Shown here piece after piece: positions 16,291 through 24,723 of a stretch of DNA of 64,000 bases (positions are counted from its first letter, which is position 1; every line of letters starts with the position of its first letter). The position numbers were made by a program, and so were the translations under genes. Source of the DNA: Paenibacillus dokdonensis (lineage in GTDB: Bacteria; Bacillota; Bacilli; Paenibacillales; Paenibacillaceae). The stretch lies in the NCBI RefSeq assembly GCF_004916975.1, contig NZ_STGQ01000001.1, forward strand, positions 1,016,993-1,080,992. Reading direction: 5' to 3'. The notes under the pieces were generated by a model, which ran no database searches, had not been told where the DNA came from, and worked only from the letters and a program-made list of their open reading frames with translations.

Positions 16291-17106
16291 ATGGATGATA
16301 TCTATAAAGAGCTGCAAAAGCTCGGGTTTTCCCAATACGAATGCAAAGCCTACATCGGACTGTTAAAGCACTCGCCGATCACGGGATACGAAATCAGCAA
16401 GCGCTCGGGCGTGCCGCGCTCCATGATCTACGAGGTCATCGGCAAGCTGCTCGACAAAGGGGCGGTCCATACCGTTCCTTCCGAGCCGGTCACGTACGTG
16501 CCCTTGCCAGCGAAGGAACTGATCGGAAGACTGCGCGACAACTTTGAGCAATCCTTCGATTATCTGGAAAAAAATCTGACCGCGCTGGAAAGTGAGCAGG
16601 AGGTCGACGTCATCCGCCGCATCAGCAGCGATGAGCATGTCCTCATGGAAATCAATGAGATAATCGAAAGCGCGAAGGAAGAACTCTGGCTGTCCGTATG
16701 GGAGCCCGAGGTCGCTTTTATCCGGGAGCGGATCAATCGACGCGCGGAGGAGGGAATCCCCGTCTTTTCCGTGCTGTTCGGAAAGGCGGAAACACTGGTG
16801 GGTACCACCTACCATCACGATTATATGGCTCCGGAAGTTGCTGAAGAGCGCATGGGCGGCCATCTGACCATCGTGGCGCGGGACAAGGAAGAAGTCTTGA
16901 TCGCGAACTTCGGACCGAATCGGGAAGCGTGGGCAGTCAAAACCCAGGACCCGGCACTCGTCCTCGTGGCCATCGAGTACATCCGCCATGACATTATGTT
17001 TGCCGAAGTAACCAAGGAGCTTGGCCCGGAAAAGGTCGAAGCCCTGTGGAGAAACAAGCCGGATCTTTATCATGTGGTCACGGGAAAGCGGTTCATGCAG
17101 ACGTGA
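16291..17106 (+). CDS. TrmB-family transcriptional regulator
   Basis: 271 residues from ATG 16291 (ACGAGG six bases upstream; a TTG two codons earlier touches the ribosome site). The N-terminal winged helix of TrmB type is clear (LGFSQYECKAYIGLLKHSPITGYEISKRSGVPRS in two parts), then a coiled linker (LRDNFEQSFDYLEKNLTALE) and a C-terminal effector domain with LWLSVWEPEV and the GGHLTIV strand. TATAAT at 16263-16268 marks the promoter. It is followed 77 bp later by azlCD on the same strand, the likely target. The ligand is unknown. Confidence 0.85.
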   Translation: MDDIYKELQKLGFSQYECKAYIGLLKHSPITGYEISKRSGVPRSMIYEVIGKLLDKGAVHTVPSEPVTYVPLPAKELIGRLRDNFEQSFDYLEKNLTALESEQEVDVIRRISSDEHVLMEINEIIESAKEELWLSVWEPEVAFIRERINRRAEEGIPVFSVLFGKAETLVGTTYHHDYMAPEVAEERMGGHLTIVARDKEEVLIANFGPNREAWAVKTQDPALVLVAIEYIRHDIMFAEVTKELGPEKVEALWRNKPDLYHVVTGKRFMQT

Positions 17107-17183
17107 ACCGTTTTTCTTCCTTATTTTTTATAGTCGTTATTTATCTAACATCTAATTAGACAAAGAGGAGAAGAGGGAAAAGA

Positions 17184-17918
17184 GTGAGTCAGGAAGAGCT
17201 TCGGGTCAAAACATCTGCGACTCCAAGGGACGAAGGCGTCTTTATGCAGGGGGTGAAGGATTGCATCCCCACCCTGCTCGGGTACTTAAGCATCGGGTTT
17301 GCGGCGGGTGTATTGGAAAAGACCGCAGGCATGAGCATCATGGAAATTATCCTACTGAGCGTATTGGTGTATGCAGGCTCCGCACAGTTTATCGCGGCCG
17401 GAATGATTGCCACGGGGAGCTCACCGACGGCGATCGTGATTACGATTTTCTTCGTGAACCTACGGCATATCCTCCTCAGTGCGGCATTATCACCTTATTT
17501 TAGAAATCTTACCCCTTTCAAGAACATGCTGGTAGGCTCGCTTTTGACGGATGAGACCTTTGGCGTTGCCATCCATGAAGCAGCGAAAAGAAAACAGATC
17601 CATGAAAAATGGATGCACGGGTTAAATCTGACGGCGTATCTGAATTGGATTATCGCCAATATTGCGGGCGCCTATCTCGGGCAATGGATTTCGGACCCGG
17701 AAAAGTACGGGCTTGATTTTGCTCTGCCTGCCATGTTCATCGGCTTGTTGATCTTGGCGATCGTCAGCCGGAAAAAAGTGAAGCTCGATATCATCGTGGC
17801 CGTTTGCGCGATCGTCATTGCGGTGGCCGTTGCGATCGTTTATCCGGGAAACGTGGGGGTTATTATTGCTACGGTCGTCGCTTCCACGATAGGGATGGTG
17901 ATAGATAAATGGAAGTAA
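17184..17918 (+). CDS. azlC: AzlC-type branched-chain amino acid exporter, large subunit
   Basis: 244 residues, start GTG 17184 with GAGGAGAAGAGGG upstream. AzlC-family features: GVKDCIPTLLGYLSIGFAAGV near the N-terminus, LVYAGSAQFIAAGMI, FFVNLRHILLSAALSPYF, and LTDETFGVA, spread over about seven membrane helices. With AzlD it exports branched-chain amino acids or their analogues such as azaleucine. The gene overlaps azlD by 10 bases. It lies directly downstream of a TrmB-family regulator, an arrangement unlike the Lrp-type AzlB control in Bacillus subtilis. Confidence 0.92.
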   Translation: MSQEELRVKTSATPRDEGVFMQGVKDCIPTLLGYLSIGFAAGVLEKTAGMSIMEIILLSVLVYAGSAQFIAAGMIATGSSPTAIVITIFFVNLRHILLSAALSPYFRNLTPFKNMLVGSLLTDETFGVAIHEAAKRKQIHEKWMHGLNLTAYLNWIIANIAGAYLGQWISDPEKYGLDFALPAMFIGLLILAIVSRKKVKLDIIVAVCAIVIAVAVAIVYPGNVGVIIATVVASTIGMVIDKWK

Positions 17919-18232
17919 GATGGGATGTCTTTTTGATTATTTTCGGGTCTGCATTGGTGACGTTCCTGCCGCGGGTATTGCCTCTAATGGTCTTGAGCCG
18001 GATGGAGCTCCCAGAATGGGCAATTCGTTGGCTGAACTATGTTCCCATTTCCGTGATGGCGGCATTGGTCGGCCAGGAGCTGTTCGTGCAGGACGGACGC
18101 TTTTCCCTGCTAAACAATGTCGAGCTGCTGGCAGCCATCCCTACGGTTCTCGTCGCCATGAAAACGAAAAGCTTGCTCGGAACGGTCGTGACGGGGATGG
18201 TTTCAATCATGGCTTTGCGCTTCTTCTTATAG
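17909..18232 (+). CDS. azlD: AzlD-type exporter small subunit
   Basis: 107 residues with three to four membrane helices and the AzlD pattern FGSALVTFLPRVLPLMVLSRMELPEW followed by LNYVPISVMAALVGQEL. It starts inside the azlC 3' end (10-base overlap), so translation is coupled and a 1:1 complex in the membrane is expected. It ends the unit; a terminator lies about 100 bp further on. Confidence 0.9.
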   Translation: MEVRWDVFLIIFGSALVTFLPRVLPLMVLSRMELPEWAIRWLNYVPISVMAALVGQELFVQDGRFSLLNNVELLAAIPTVLVAMKTKSLLGTVVTGMVSIMALRFFL

Positions 18233-18336
18233 AGGCCCGGTAAGCGGGAAACCGCCGGCAGAGGATTGATATCTTCGGCCGCGGACATGATCGTGTCTAA
18301 ATGAAAAACTTGTATCTGCTGAATATAAGCCATAGA

Positions 18337-18366
18337 AAACGCGGGAGAAAGCTCCCGCGTTTTTTT
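18337..18366 (+). terminator. Terminator after azlCD
   Basis: ACGCGGGAG-AAAG-CTCCCGCGT with a seven-base T run, a textbook intrinsic terminator. Confidence 0.9.
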
Positions 18367-18527
18367 ATTTGCCTGCCGCATCCGGCGAAATAAAACATTC
18401 TGAAGACCGATTCATTCCTGGGCCTTGGTCCGGGCGAAAGACTAGACTCGGGCTAGTTCTGATCATCGGGTGGCTGTTGCTATACTTCTAGATGGAAAAT
18501 ACATACATGTGAAAAGAGGTTATTCGG

Positions 18528-19391
18528 ATGAAAACAAACAGGAGCGGCAGGCCAGCCGCAGCAACGAGAGGGGAGAGGGAACGCATCCGTTCGGCAAGGC
18601 GTGGGCTTTTCGTATACTTCGCCATACTCGTCCCTCTCTCGACGCTTTGCTATGTGATGATACCGAAATCATCGCTCTTTATTTTACTCTTGATGTGGGC
18701 GCCGGGATTGTCCTCCATCGCTGCCCGATGGCTGCTGCGCGAAGGGATTCGTGATATTTCCCTGCGGGTGAAGGGAAAGAAGCTGCTGAAGTCGCTTCCT
18801 TTCATTCTTCTGTTCCCCGCAGCAATCGGCTTGGTTGCCTATGGAATCGCCTGGATGACGGGTCTGGTGCAGTTCGCCGCCCCTGACAGGTTCATCAAGG
18901 CACCGCCTGCCGTCATTTTCCTGGGATTTTTGCTCGTGCAATTGATTGGCGGCACCGCCGTAGGGGTGATCAGCAGCAGCGGGGAGGAACTGGGGTGGCG
19001 CGGCTATATGCTAACGCGGCTAATCGACGCCCGCGTACCATACCCAATTCTGACCAGCGGAATCATCTGGGGATTATGGCATCTGCCTGTGATGCTGGAA
19101 GGGCTCTACTATTCAGGTCCCTATCCGGCGCTTTCCATCGCATTGTTTATGGTCTCGGTCACATCCTTCGGCGTCATCATCGGGCGCTTGCGACTCGCAA
19201 CCGGCAGCATTTGGCCTGCGATCCTTCTGCATGCCTGCTGGAATGCCGTGATCCAGGACGTCTTCGACTCTTTTTCCAAAGGTAAAAATGTGCTGCTATG
19301 GACGGGTGAGTCGGGTATTTTTGTGGCTCTTGCTTTGCTGGCATCGGCATGGGCCGTTCGAGACGGCCGATTGAGCATAGAACGGTTATAA
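18528..19391 (+). CDS. CPBP-family intramembrane glutamic protease
   Basis: 287 residues with about eight membrane helices after a basic 23-residue N-terminus. The three catalytic motifs of the CAAX/bacteriocin-protection family are present: EELGWRGY (Glu-Glu...Arg, near residue 155), GLWHLP (near 182) and the late HACWN (near 232). Members cleave within membranes or protect against bacteriocins, and the substrate here is unknown. AAGAGG lies eight bases before the ATG. It is a single gene with no obvious partner. Confidence 0.88.
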   Translation: MKTNRSGRPAAATRGERERIRSARRGLFVYFAILVPLSTLCYVMIPKSSLFILLLMWAPGLSSIAARWLLREGIRDISLRVKGKKLLKSLPFILLFPAAIGLVAYGIAWMTGLVQFAAPDRFIKAPPAVIFLGFLLVQLIGGTAVGVISSSGEELGWRGYMLTRLIDARVPYPILTSGIIWGLWHLPVMLEGLYYSGPYPALSIALFMVSVTSFGVIIGRLRLATGSIWPAILLHACWNAVIQDVFDSFSKGKNVLLWTGESGIFVALALLASAWAVRDGRLSIERL

Positions 19392-19520
19392 ATGGAATGG
19401 ATGGATAGATTCTATCCAATCGGATGCGAAGAGATTGGGTTCGGCTCTCTATATTTCGTCTATTCGGGTTCCCCGATCCTATCATAGTATGAATCATCTG
19501 ATAGGAAAGGAGTGAACAGC

Positions 19521-19976
19521 ATGAGCATTCAATTTATAGATATGAGAATCTCGCTGGACAGCACGCAGGATACGCCGGGAGTGGAAATCACGTCTTCTTC
19601 CCAGCCCTATGTTTTTGGAGATATCGGTTTGCAAACAGCGAGCGTTTTACCGGCTAATGCCGGCTCGGTGCGTGTCACATTAAATGCGTACGCACGCTTG
19701 CAAATGGGTATTACCGCTGCTCCGACCCTCGTTCCCAATGCCACTTTTACGATCTCTCGTAACGGGAATCCGATATTCACCACGACGTATCAGAAAGCGG
19801 TGAGCCAAACCGAGATAAGCTACGAAATGGCCGCAATCACGGCAGTGGATTTTCCCACGGCCTCCGAAGTGATGAACGGATTGATTCATTACACGATCAG
19901 CGTAATAACAAATTATGATGTGACGGTCGGAGCGCGGAGCTTCAGCGGAATCGCCGCTGCCGGCAGCAGCTTCTAA
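19521..19976 (+). CDS. Unidentified beta-rich protein
   Basis: 151 residues from ATG 19521 (AAAGGAG eight bases upstream; the GTG at 19512 overlaps the ribosome site). No signal peptide, no membrane helix and no cysteine. The composition is Ser/Thr/Ala/Val-rich with regular short strands (VRVTLNAYARLQMGI, ATFTISRNGNPIFTTTYQ), resembling the C-terminal jelly-roll domains of exosporium or spore-surface proteins, but no family can be named. It is monocistronic with a terminator right behind it. A spore-surface role is only a suggestion from composition. Confidence 0.65.
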   Translation: MSIQFIDMRISLDSTQDTPGVEITSSSQPYVFGDIGLQTASVLPANAGSVRVTLNAYARLQMGITAAPTLVPNATFTISRNGNPIFTTTYQKAVSQTEISYEMAAITAVDFPTASEVMNGLIHYTISVITNYDVTVGARSFSGIAAAGSSF

Positions 19977-20009
19977 GCAATGACGATCTACGTACACAGC
20001 GTTCCGCAG

Positions 20010-20041
20010 GCTGCCCGAGAATACTCGGCAGCTATTTTTTT
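20010..20041 (+). terminator. Terminator after the 19521 gene
   Basis: GCTGCCCGAG-AATA-CTCGGCAGC (one bulged C) followed by TATTTTTTT. Confidence 0.8.
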
Positions 20042-20194
20042 ATGATATGAATTCCATTCGATACTGCGTTAATGATATAAATTTAGTAGAAAAACATAGG
20101 ATATTCATTCTAGCAACCTGTTGATATAATAAGCTTTAATTTATTGAATTCAAATCGACAGAAGTCTCCAAGGACAAAGGGGCGATAAGACATC

Positions 20195-21751
20195 ATGTAT
20201 AAAGTGCTGGTAGTGGACGATGAAAAGAATATTAGAGATCGATTGGCGAACACCTTCCCATGGCATGAGGTCGGATTCCGGGTCATCGGTGCAGCTGGCG
20301 ATGGATTGGAAGCGCTTCAATTGATTCAGAAGGATCCGCCTCATGTGGTGATGACCGATATTATGATGCCGGAAATGGATGGCCTCGAACTGGCGAATAC
20401 GCTCCAATCTACTTACCCCGAGATCAAAACGATCATTCTTTCCGCCTATGATGATTTTAAATATGCACAAGAGGCGATCAGGTACGGCATCAAAGGATAT
20501 TTGCTGAAGCCGCTGGTGAAGGATGAGTTTGTTAGTTTATTGAGCGGTCTGGCGATCGAGCTGAAGAAAGATAAGGAACTGGAAAGTGATCGAACGAAAG
20601 GGGTCTCCGGTGCTCGCGAGGAATCGGTATGGATTGAGTTGCTTAAGGGGGAGCGCACAGATCAGAACGAGGCACCCCGGCTTCGAGATTATGTCAGGGT
20701 GATCGTATGTTCCTTTTCGAAGGCTTTTGATAAAGATCTGGGCTTATCTACCCGGCAGTTCATCCAAGAAGTGTCGACGGAATATTGGAAGGAAAGCGAG
20801 TTTCCCGTCTTGTTTTACGGAAATCGTCTGGTCCTGTTCGCCCACCACGTCAATCCGCTCAGCAAATATGACCTGCAGACGAAGCTTACCCGGTATGCCG
20901 ATTTCTTAAAGTCTTCACTATCGGGGGCCTTCGGCAAAGAATACGGATTATCCATTGCCGTCGGCAATATGGTGAAGGATATGGCAGACGTTCATACGTC
21001 TTTTAATCAAGCGGTATATGCTAACGCCTATACATATTTCGGGGATCAACATTCCGTTGTTTATTATCAGGATATATCCGCGCCATCTGAAGGTGAGGAG
21101 TCTAGGCTCCGTGAGCTTTTGAACAATCTGATGGACCAATTGGCCGAGGCAGTCTTTTCCCGGCGTAAGGACGATATCGCGCACAGCCTTCGAGACTTCA
21201 CGGATGCGTTGACGCAGGGAAACCGGTTGAGCCTTGCCGAGATTCAAATGGCGTTTTCGGAGTTCCTCCTGTTTCTTCTGTTAAAAGCGAGAAAAAAGGG
21301 ATTCTCTTTGCCTACCCTGGATAAAAAAACGGCACTGGAACAAATTCATGACACAGAATCCGCTCTCGAATTGAAAAAATGGCTGGCTCAAACCATTGAA
21401 GAAATAATGAATGCTCCGGAAGAGGAGCGGGATGGCAACCGTTATGTGATGTTGGCTAAGGAACATATTCATCACCATTTTTCGGAGAAAATGACGCTGG
21501 AGGATCTAGCGGGGCAGTTGTTTATTCATCCGGCCTATTTCAGCTCGATTTTCAAAAAGGAAACCGGTCAAAACTTCATTGATTATGTGAATGAGATTCG
21601 GGTTCAAAAAGCGATGGAGCTGCTCCAGAATCCGGATTATCGAATTAAGGATGTATCGGTTCTGACTGGCTTCCATAATCATTCTTACTTTAATAAGGTG
21701 TTTAAAAAGGTGACGGGCATGAAGCCTGCCGTATTCCGTTCGATTCATTGA
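20195..21751 (+). CDS. YesN-type response regulator with AraC DNA-binding domain
   Basis: 518 residues. Receiver domain with acidic pair Asp-8/9, phospho-acceptor Asp-55 (MTDIMMPEMDG) and Lys-105 (LLKPL); a middle region of about 250 residues; and a C-terminal double helix-turn-helix of the AraC family (MTLEDLAGQLFIHPAYFSSIFKKETG, then IKDVSVLTGFHNHSYFNKVFKK). It is the DNA-binding partner of the histidine kinase 13 bases downstream. Its probable target is the transporter operon at 24724, where a 21-bp-spaced direct repeat is found. The pair heads the glycan utilisation locus. Confidence 0.93.
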   Translation: MYKVLVVDDEKNIRDRLANTFPWHEVGFRVIGAAGDGLEALQLIQKDPPHVVMTDIMMPEMDGLELANTLQSTYPEIKTIILSAYDDFKYAQEAIRYGIKGYLLKPLVKDEFVSLLSGLAIELKKDKELESDRTKGVSGAREESVWIELLKGERTDQNEAPRLRDYVRVIVCSFSKAFDKDLGLSTRQFIQEVSTEYWKESEFPVLFYGNRLVLFAHHVNPLSKYDLQTKLTRYADFLKSSLSGAFGKEYGLSIAVGNMVKDMADVHTSFNQAVYANAYTYFGDQHSVVYYQDISAPSEGEESRLRELLNNLMDQLAEAVFSRRKDDIAHSLRDFTDALTQGNRLSLAEIQMAFSEFLLFLLLKARKKGFSLPTLDKKTALEQIHDTESALELKKWLAQTIEEIMNAPEEERDGNRYVMLAKEHIHHHFSEKMTLEDLAGQLFIHPAYFSSIFKKETGQNFIDYVNEIRVQKAMELLQNPDYRIKDVSVLTGFHNHSYFNKVFKKVTGMKPAVFRSIH

Positions 21752-21764
21752 AGGAGGATGCCCT

Positions 21765-24533
21765 ATGCGAATGCTGAATGGATTCGGCCGGATTTCGTTC
21801 CGCAATTTTCTGATGTTGTTTTCCTTGGGAGTCATGCTGGTGTTACTGCTCCTTCTAAGCAGCTTTTTGTTTTTTAAAGTCAAGCACTTTATCGATGATA
21901 AGAAGCAGTTCATCATTAACACCCGGTTGAATCAGATTTCTTTTGAAATCAGCACAAGCTTCAGCAATGTGTACTATACGTTAAATAACTTGAAGACCAA
22001 TGGGCAGTTAATCAGCGATGTCCAGCAACTCGGCGACAGCCGTACGGACAATCTGGAGAAGTACCGCACGACACTGGATTTGGACAACTTATTGTATAAT
22101 GTCAGGCAGGAAAATGCATGCATTGATTCGGTTTTAGTAATCACGCCGACCAACCAATTCAGCTCGGACGATACATATTTGGATTTCAGCCTGAATGGCA
22201 TGCGCGCCTCTAGCAAGCTGGAGAAGAAGCTGAATCTTGTGCTGCCCGGGGAGGCGGCGGCAAATTTCGATTTCCCGGACCGGAGCTCCTCCGGAGGCGG
22301 GTTGTCGCAAGCGGTTAACAGCTTGAACAAAAGGTTGTTTTTTGCCGCTAACATAACGGGCAAGGACGGCTCCTATCTTGGGGTCATCCTGATCCTGCTG
22401 GACTCCGATTACTATCAAAACAGCATCTCCTATAATGATAATATTTCGCTCATGGACGATTCTAGCCATCTGATTTTTAGCGGGGGAGAGATGGAGCCTG
22501 CCGCTATAGACGAATTGAAAAATAACGTCACCCGTGATGAAGGAAGCTTTTTTCTGCCTAATCATAATCTTGAAGCGCATTACATCACGATCCCGTTTCA
22601 TCAATTTCGCTTGATCTATGTGGATCGGGTCGGTTTTTACCGCGAACAGGTCCTTATGATGCTCCGGCTGCTCGCAGTCATTTTTATGGTGGGCGTTCTA
22701 GTCACCTTCGTCTCTTCGCGGGTCATTTCCAGCAAAGTACTGCTTCCCGTGTATAAGCTCATCAAATTGTTCAGCATGTACGATATTACGGAGGATCGGC
22801 ACCAGGGATACAAGGAATTGCTCACCAAGAAAAGCCGTTTGAATTTGCGCGACCGCTTTTTGGTGTACTTCATCGTGACGATTTTTTTGCCTTTTATCGT
22901 GTACATGGCTATTTTTTATTGGCAATCCTCCAAAATTGTTGCTGACGATTTGAAGGAAACCCATTATTCATTGTTTGAAAAAACGGCGAGCCAGCTTGAA
23001 CATAATATCAATCAAATCGAAGTGCTGATGTCCCGGATTTCGTTGGATAAAACGGTTCAGGCAGACATGCTAGCGAAGGATCCGGACAAGCTGGAAGAAA
23101 AATTGCTCGATGAGAACCATTTGCTCGGGTTGAACCAGCAATCGGTACGGATCTATGACCGATTCGGAACGCTGATGTATTCGAACCGGTATAAGCAAAT
23201 CGGGAAAATGGAGGCGATATTTTATAATCGGATGAAATCCTCGGGCAGATTGATCAGTTATAATCTGACGAAGGATGATCTGGGGAAAACATCCGTGGTT
23301 CTCGGCATGCCCATTATGTCCATGGACAAATTTCGCGAGGTGATAGGGTTCATCACGGTGGAAATGCCCAGCGAAGAGCTGTCCAATTTATATGCTGAAT
23401 TCAAGCAGAACGGCAGTGAAGCCTTTATCGTCGATGCGAATCGCCGGATCGTCTCCCATCCGGTGATCGGCCAAATTGGAAAGTTCATGGATTTATCGAT
23501 TCCTGAAGGGAATTTACAGCAGGCTGGCCCCTTCGGGGGACATTATTTTGTTTCTGCCAAGAAAATCGGCGGGGTTCCCTGGAGATTTGTTTCCAGCTAT
23601 AACTATTCGGATGTGAAGACGCAGGTCATCAATCTATTTTTGAGCGATTCGTATCTGATCTTTCTGATTTTTCTGCTCATGCTTCTTTTCGCCTATTTTA
23701 TGTCGCAGGGGATGCTGAAACCGCTCAGCCGGCTGAGTCAAGGACTAAACGAATATGAGCTTGGGAAAAGCGATCTGATAATCCTGCAGGCGGCGTCCGG
23801 AATCGACGAAGTCGATTTGCTCGGCCGTAACTTCAACCAGATGATTCGCAGGATGGATGATCTGATGCAAGAGTCGCTGATGGCCAACAAAGAAAGGATC
23901 AAGCTCGAATACGAGAAAAAGGAAATTCAAATGATTGCCCTTCAATCGCAGATTAATCCTCATTTCTTGTACAATACTTTGGAAAATCTGACCTACCTCG
24001 TCGAAACGCATGAAGTGGATAAAGCCGTCGATATGATCAGTTCGCTGAGCCGGCTGTTCCGTTATATCACGAACAGGGAGCAGATCATTCCGATGCGCGA
24101 CGAAATACAGTATGCGAAAACCTACGTTGGGATCATGTCTTCGCGGTATGATAACTTTCAATGCATATGGCATGCGGATGAGGATGTGCTGGATTGCAGG
24201 GTCACGAAGCTGATTTTGCAGCCCGTCATTGAAAATGCCATCCATCATGGAGCGAGGATGACAAAACAGCAGGTAACTATTGAAATTTCCTATCGGAGGC
24301 ATGATGATGCAATCCGCGTGGTTGTTAAGGATAATGCACTCGGCATGAGGGACGAGGATCTGCTGGAGGTCAGGAAGCAGCTCGGTAATCCCGAAATCAA
24401 AAAAGTCGGCATTTTCAACGTGAACGCCAGGATTAAATTGAACTTTGGAGAGGATTACGGCTTAAGCATCGACAGCAAGGTTGGGGAAGGCACCGTCGTC
24501 ACCTTGCTGCTTCCCGCCCATGCGAGCAGATGA
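21765..24533 (+). CDS. YesM-type histidine kinase with two extracellular sensor modules
   Basis: 922 residues, much longer than the usual 580-600. Order seen: TM1 (about 15-37), extracellular domain 1 (about 38-290), TM2 (about 296-318), a short cytoplasmic link of about 45 residues, TM3 (about 364-386), extracellular domain 2 (about 390-625), TM4 (about 627-650), HAMP, a dimerisation segment with QINPHFLYNTLENL (phospho-acceptor His about 733), and an HATPase domain with PVIENAIHHG and GEGTVVTLLLP. Either half could be the normal dCACHE sensor, so this looks like an internal duplication or fusion giving a dual-input sensor. GGAGG precedes the ATG. It is paired with the YesN-type regulator just upstream. 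Confidence 0.92.
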   Translation: MRMLNGFGRISFRNFLMLFSLGVMLVLLLLLSSFLFFKVKHFIDDKKQFIINTRLNQISFEISTSFSNVYYTLNNLKTNGQLISDVQQLGDSRTDNLEKYRTTLDLDNLLYNVRQENACIDSVLVITPTNQFSSDDTYLDFSLNGMRASSKLEKKLNLVLPGEAAANFDFPDRSSSGGGLSQAVNSLNKRLFFAANITGKDGSYLGVILILLDSDYYQNSISYNDNISLMDDSSHLIFSGGEMEPAAIDELKNNVTRDEGSFFLPNHNLEAHYITIPFHQFRLIYVDRVGFYREQVLMMLRLLAVIFMVGVLVTFVSSRVISSKVLLPVYKLIKLFSMYDITEDRHQGYKELLTKKSRLNLRDRFLVYFIVTIFLPFIVYMAIFYWQSSKIVADDLKETHYSLFEKTASQLEHNINQIEVLMSRISLDKTVQADMLAKDPDKLEEKLLDENHLLGLNQQSVRIYDRFGTLMYSNRYKQIGKMEAIFYNRMKSSGRLISYNLTKDDLGKTSVVLGMPIMSMDKFREVIGFITVEMPSEELSNLYAEFKQNGSEAFIVDANRRIVSHPVIGQIGKFMDLSIPEGNLQQAGPFGGHYFVSAKKIGGVPWRFVSSYNYSDVKTQVINLFLSDSYLIFLIFLLMLLFAYFMSQGMLKPLSRLSQGLNEYELGKSDLIILQAASGIDEVDLLGRNFNQMIRRMDDLMQESLMANKERIKLEYEKKEIQMIALQSQINPHFLYNTLENLTYLVETHEVDKAVDMISSLSRLFRYITNREQIIPMRDEIQYAKTYVGIMSSRYDNFQCIWHADEDVLDCRVTKLILQPVIENAIHHGARMTKQQVTIEISYRRHDDAIRVVVKDNALGMRDEDLLEVRKQLGNPEIKKVGIFNVNARIKLNFGEDYGLSIDSKVGEGTVVTLLLPAHASR

Positions 24534-24552
24534 TTTCAAGATCAGGAGCTAA

Positions 24553-24597
24553 AATGAAGGCTGCCCCTTAGTCTTTCGGGCAGCCTTCATTTTCGTA
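24553..24597 (+). terminator. Terminator after the kinase gene
   Basis: ATGAAGGCTGCCC / GGGCAGCCTTCAT form a 13-bp stem around a loop of about 12 bases, followed by TTTTCG. It separates the two-component genes from the transporter operon. Confidence 0.8.
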
Positions 24598-24610
24598 TGC
24601 AAGGAAACAT

Positions 24611-24648
24611 CTAAAGATAGTGATACAACACCTAAAGATCGTATCACT
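24611..24648 (+). promoter_or_regulatory. Direct repeats for an AraC-type regulator upstream of the transporter
   Basis: CTAAAGAT occurs at 24611-24618 and 24632-24639, exactly 21 bp apart, with further matching bases around it (ACA.CTAAAGAT.GT). Two half-sites 21 bp apart in direct orientation are the normal footprint of AraC-family regulators. The same stretch holds an inverted repeat, AGTGATAC (24619-24626) and GTATCACT (24641-24648). It lies just upstream of the -35 region of the transporter promoter (TATAAT at 24668-24673), as expected for activation by the YesN-type regulator. Confidence 0.6.
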
Positions 24649-24677
24649 TTTCGGATGACCGCTTTTCTATAATAGCA

Positions 24678-24692
24678 ATGAAAGCGTTTCCC
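24678..24692 (+). promoter_or_regulatory. Catabolite-response element (cre)
   Basis: ATGAAAGCGTTTCCC matches the cre consensus WTGNAANCGNWNNCW except at the last base. It lies five bases downstream of the -10 element, where CcpA binding would block transcription of the transporter operon when a preferred sugar is present. Confidence 0.65.
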
Positions 24693-24723
24693 AATATTGA
24701 CGAAAGGAGTGGATGACATCACG

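Noticed and set aside
16363..17073. 236-codon minus-strand frame opposite the TrmB gene
   Set aside because: Codon shadow of a GC-richer gene; the plus strand has clear domains and promoter.
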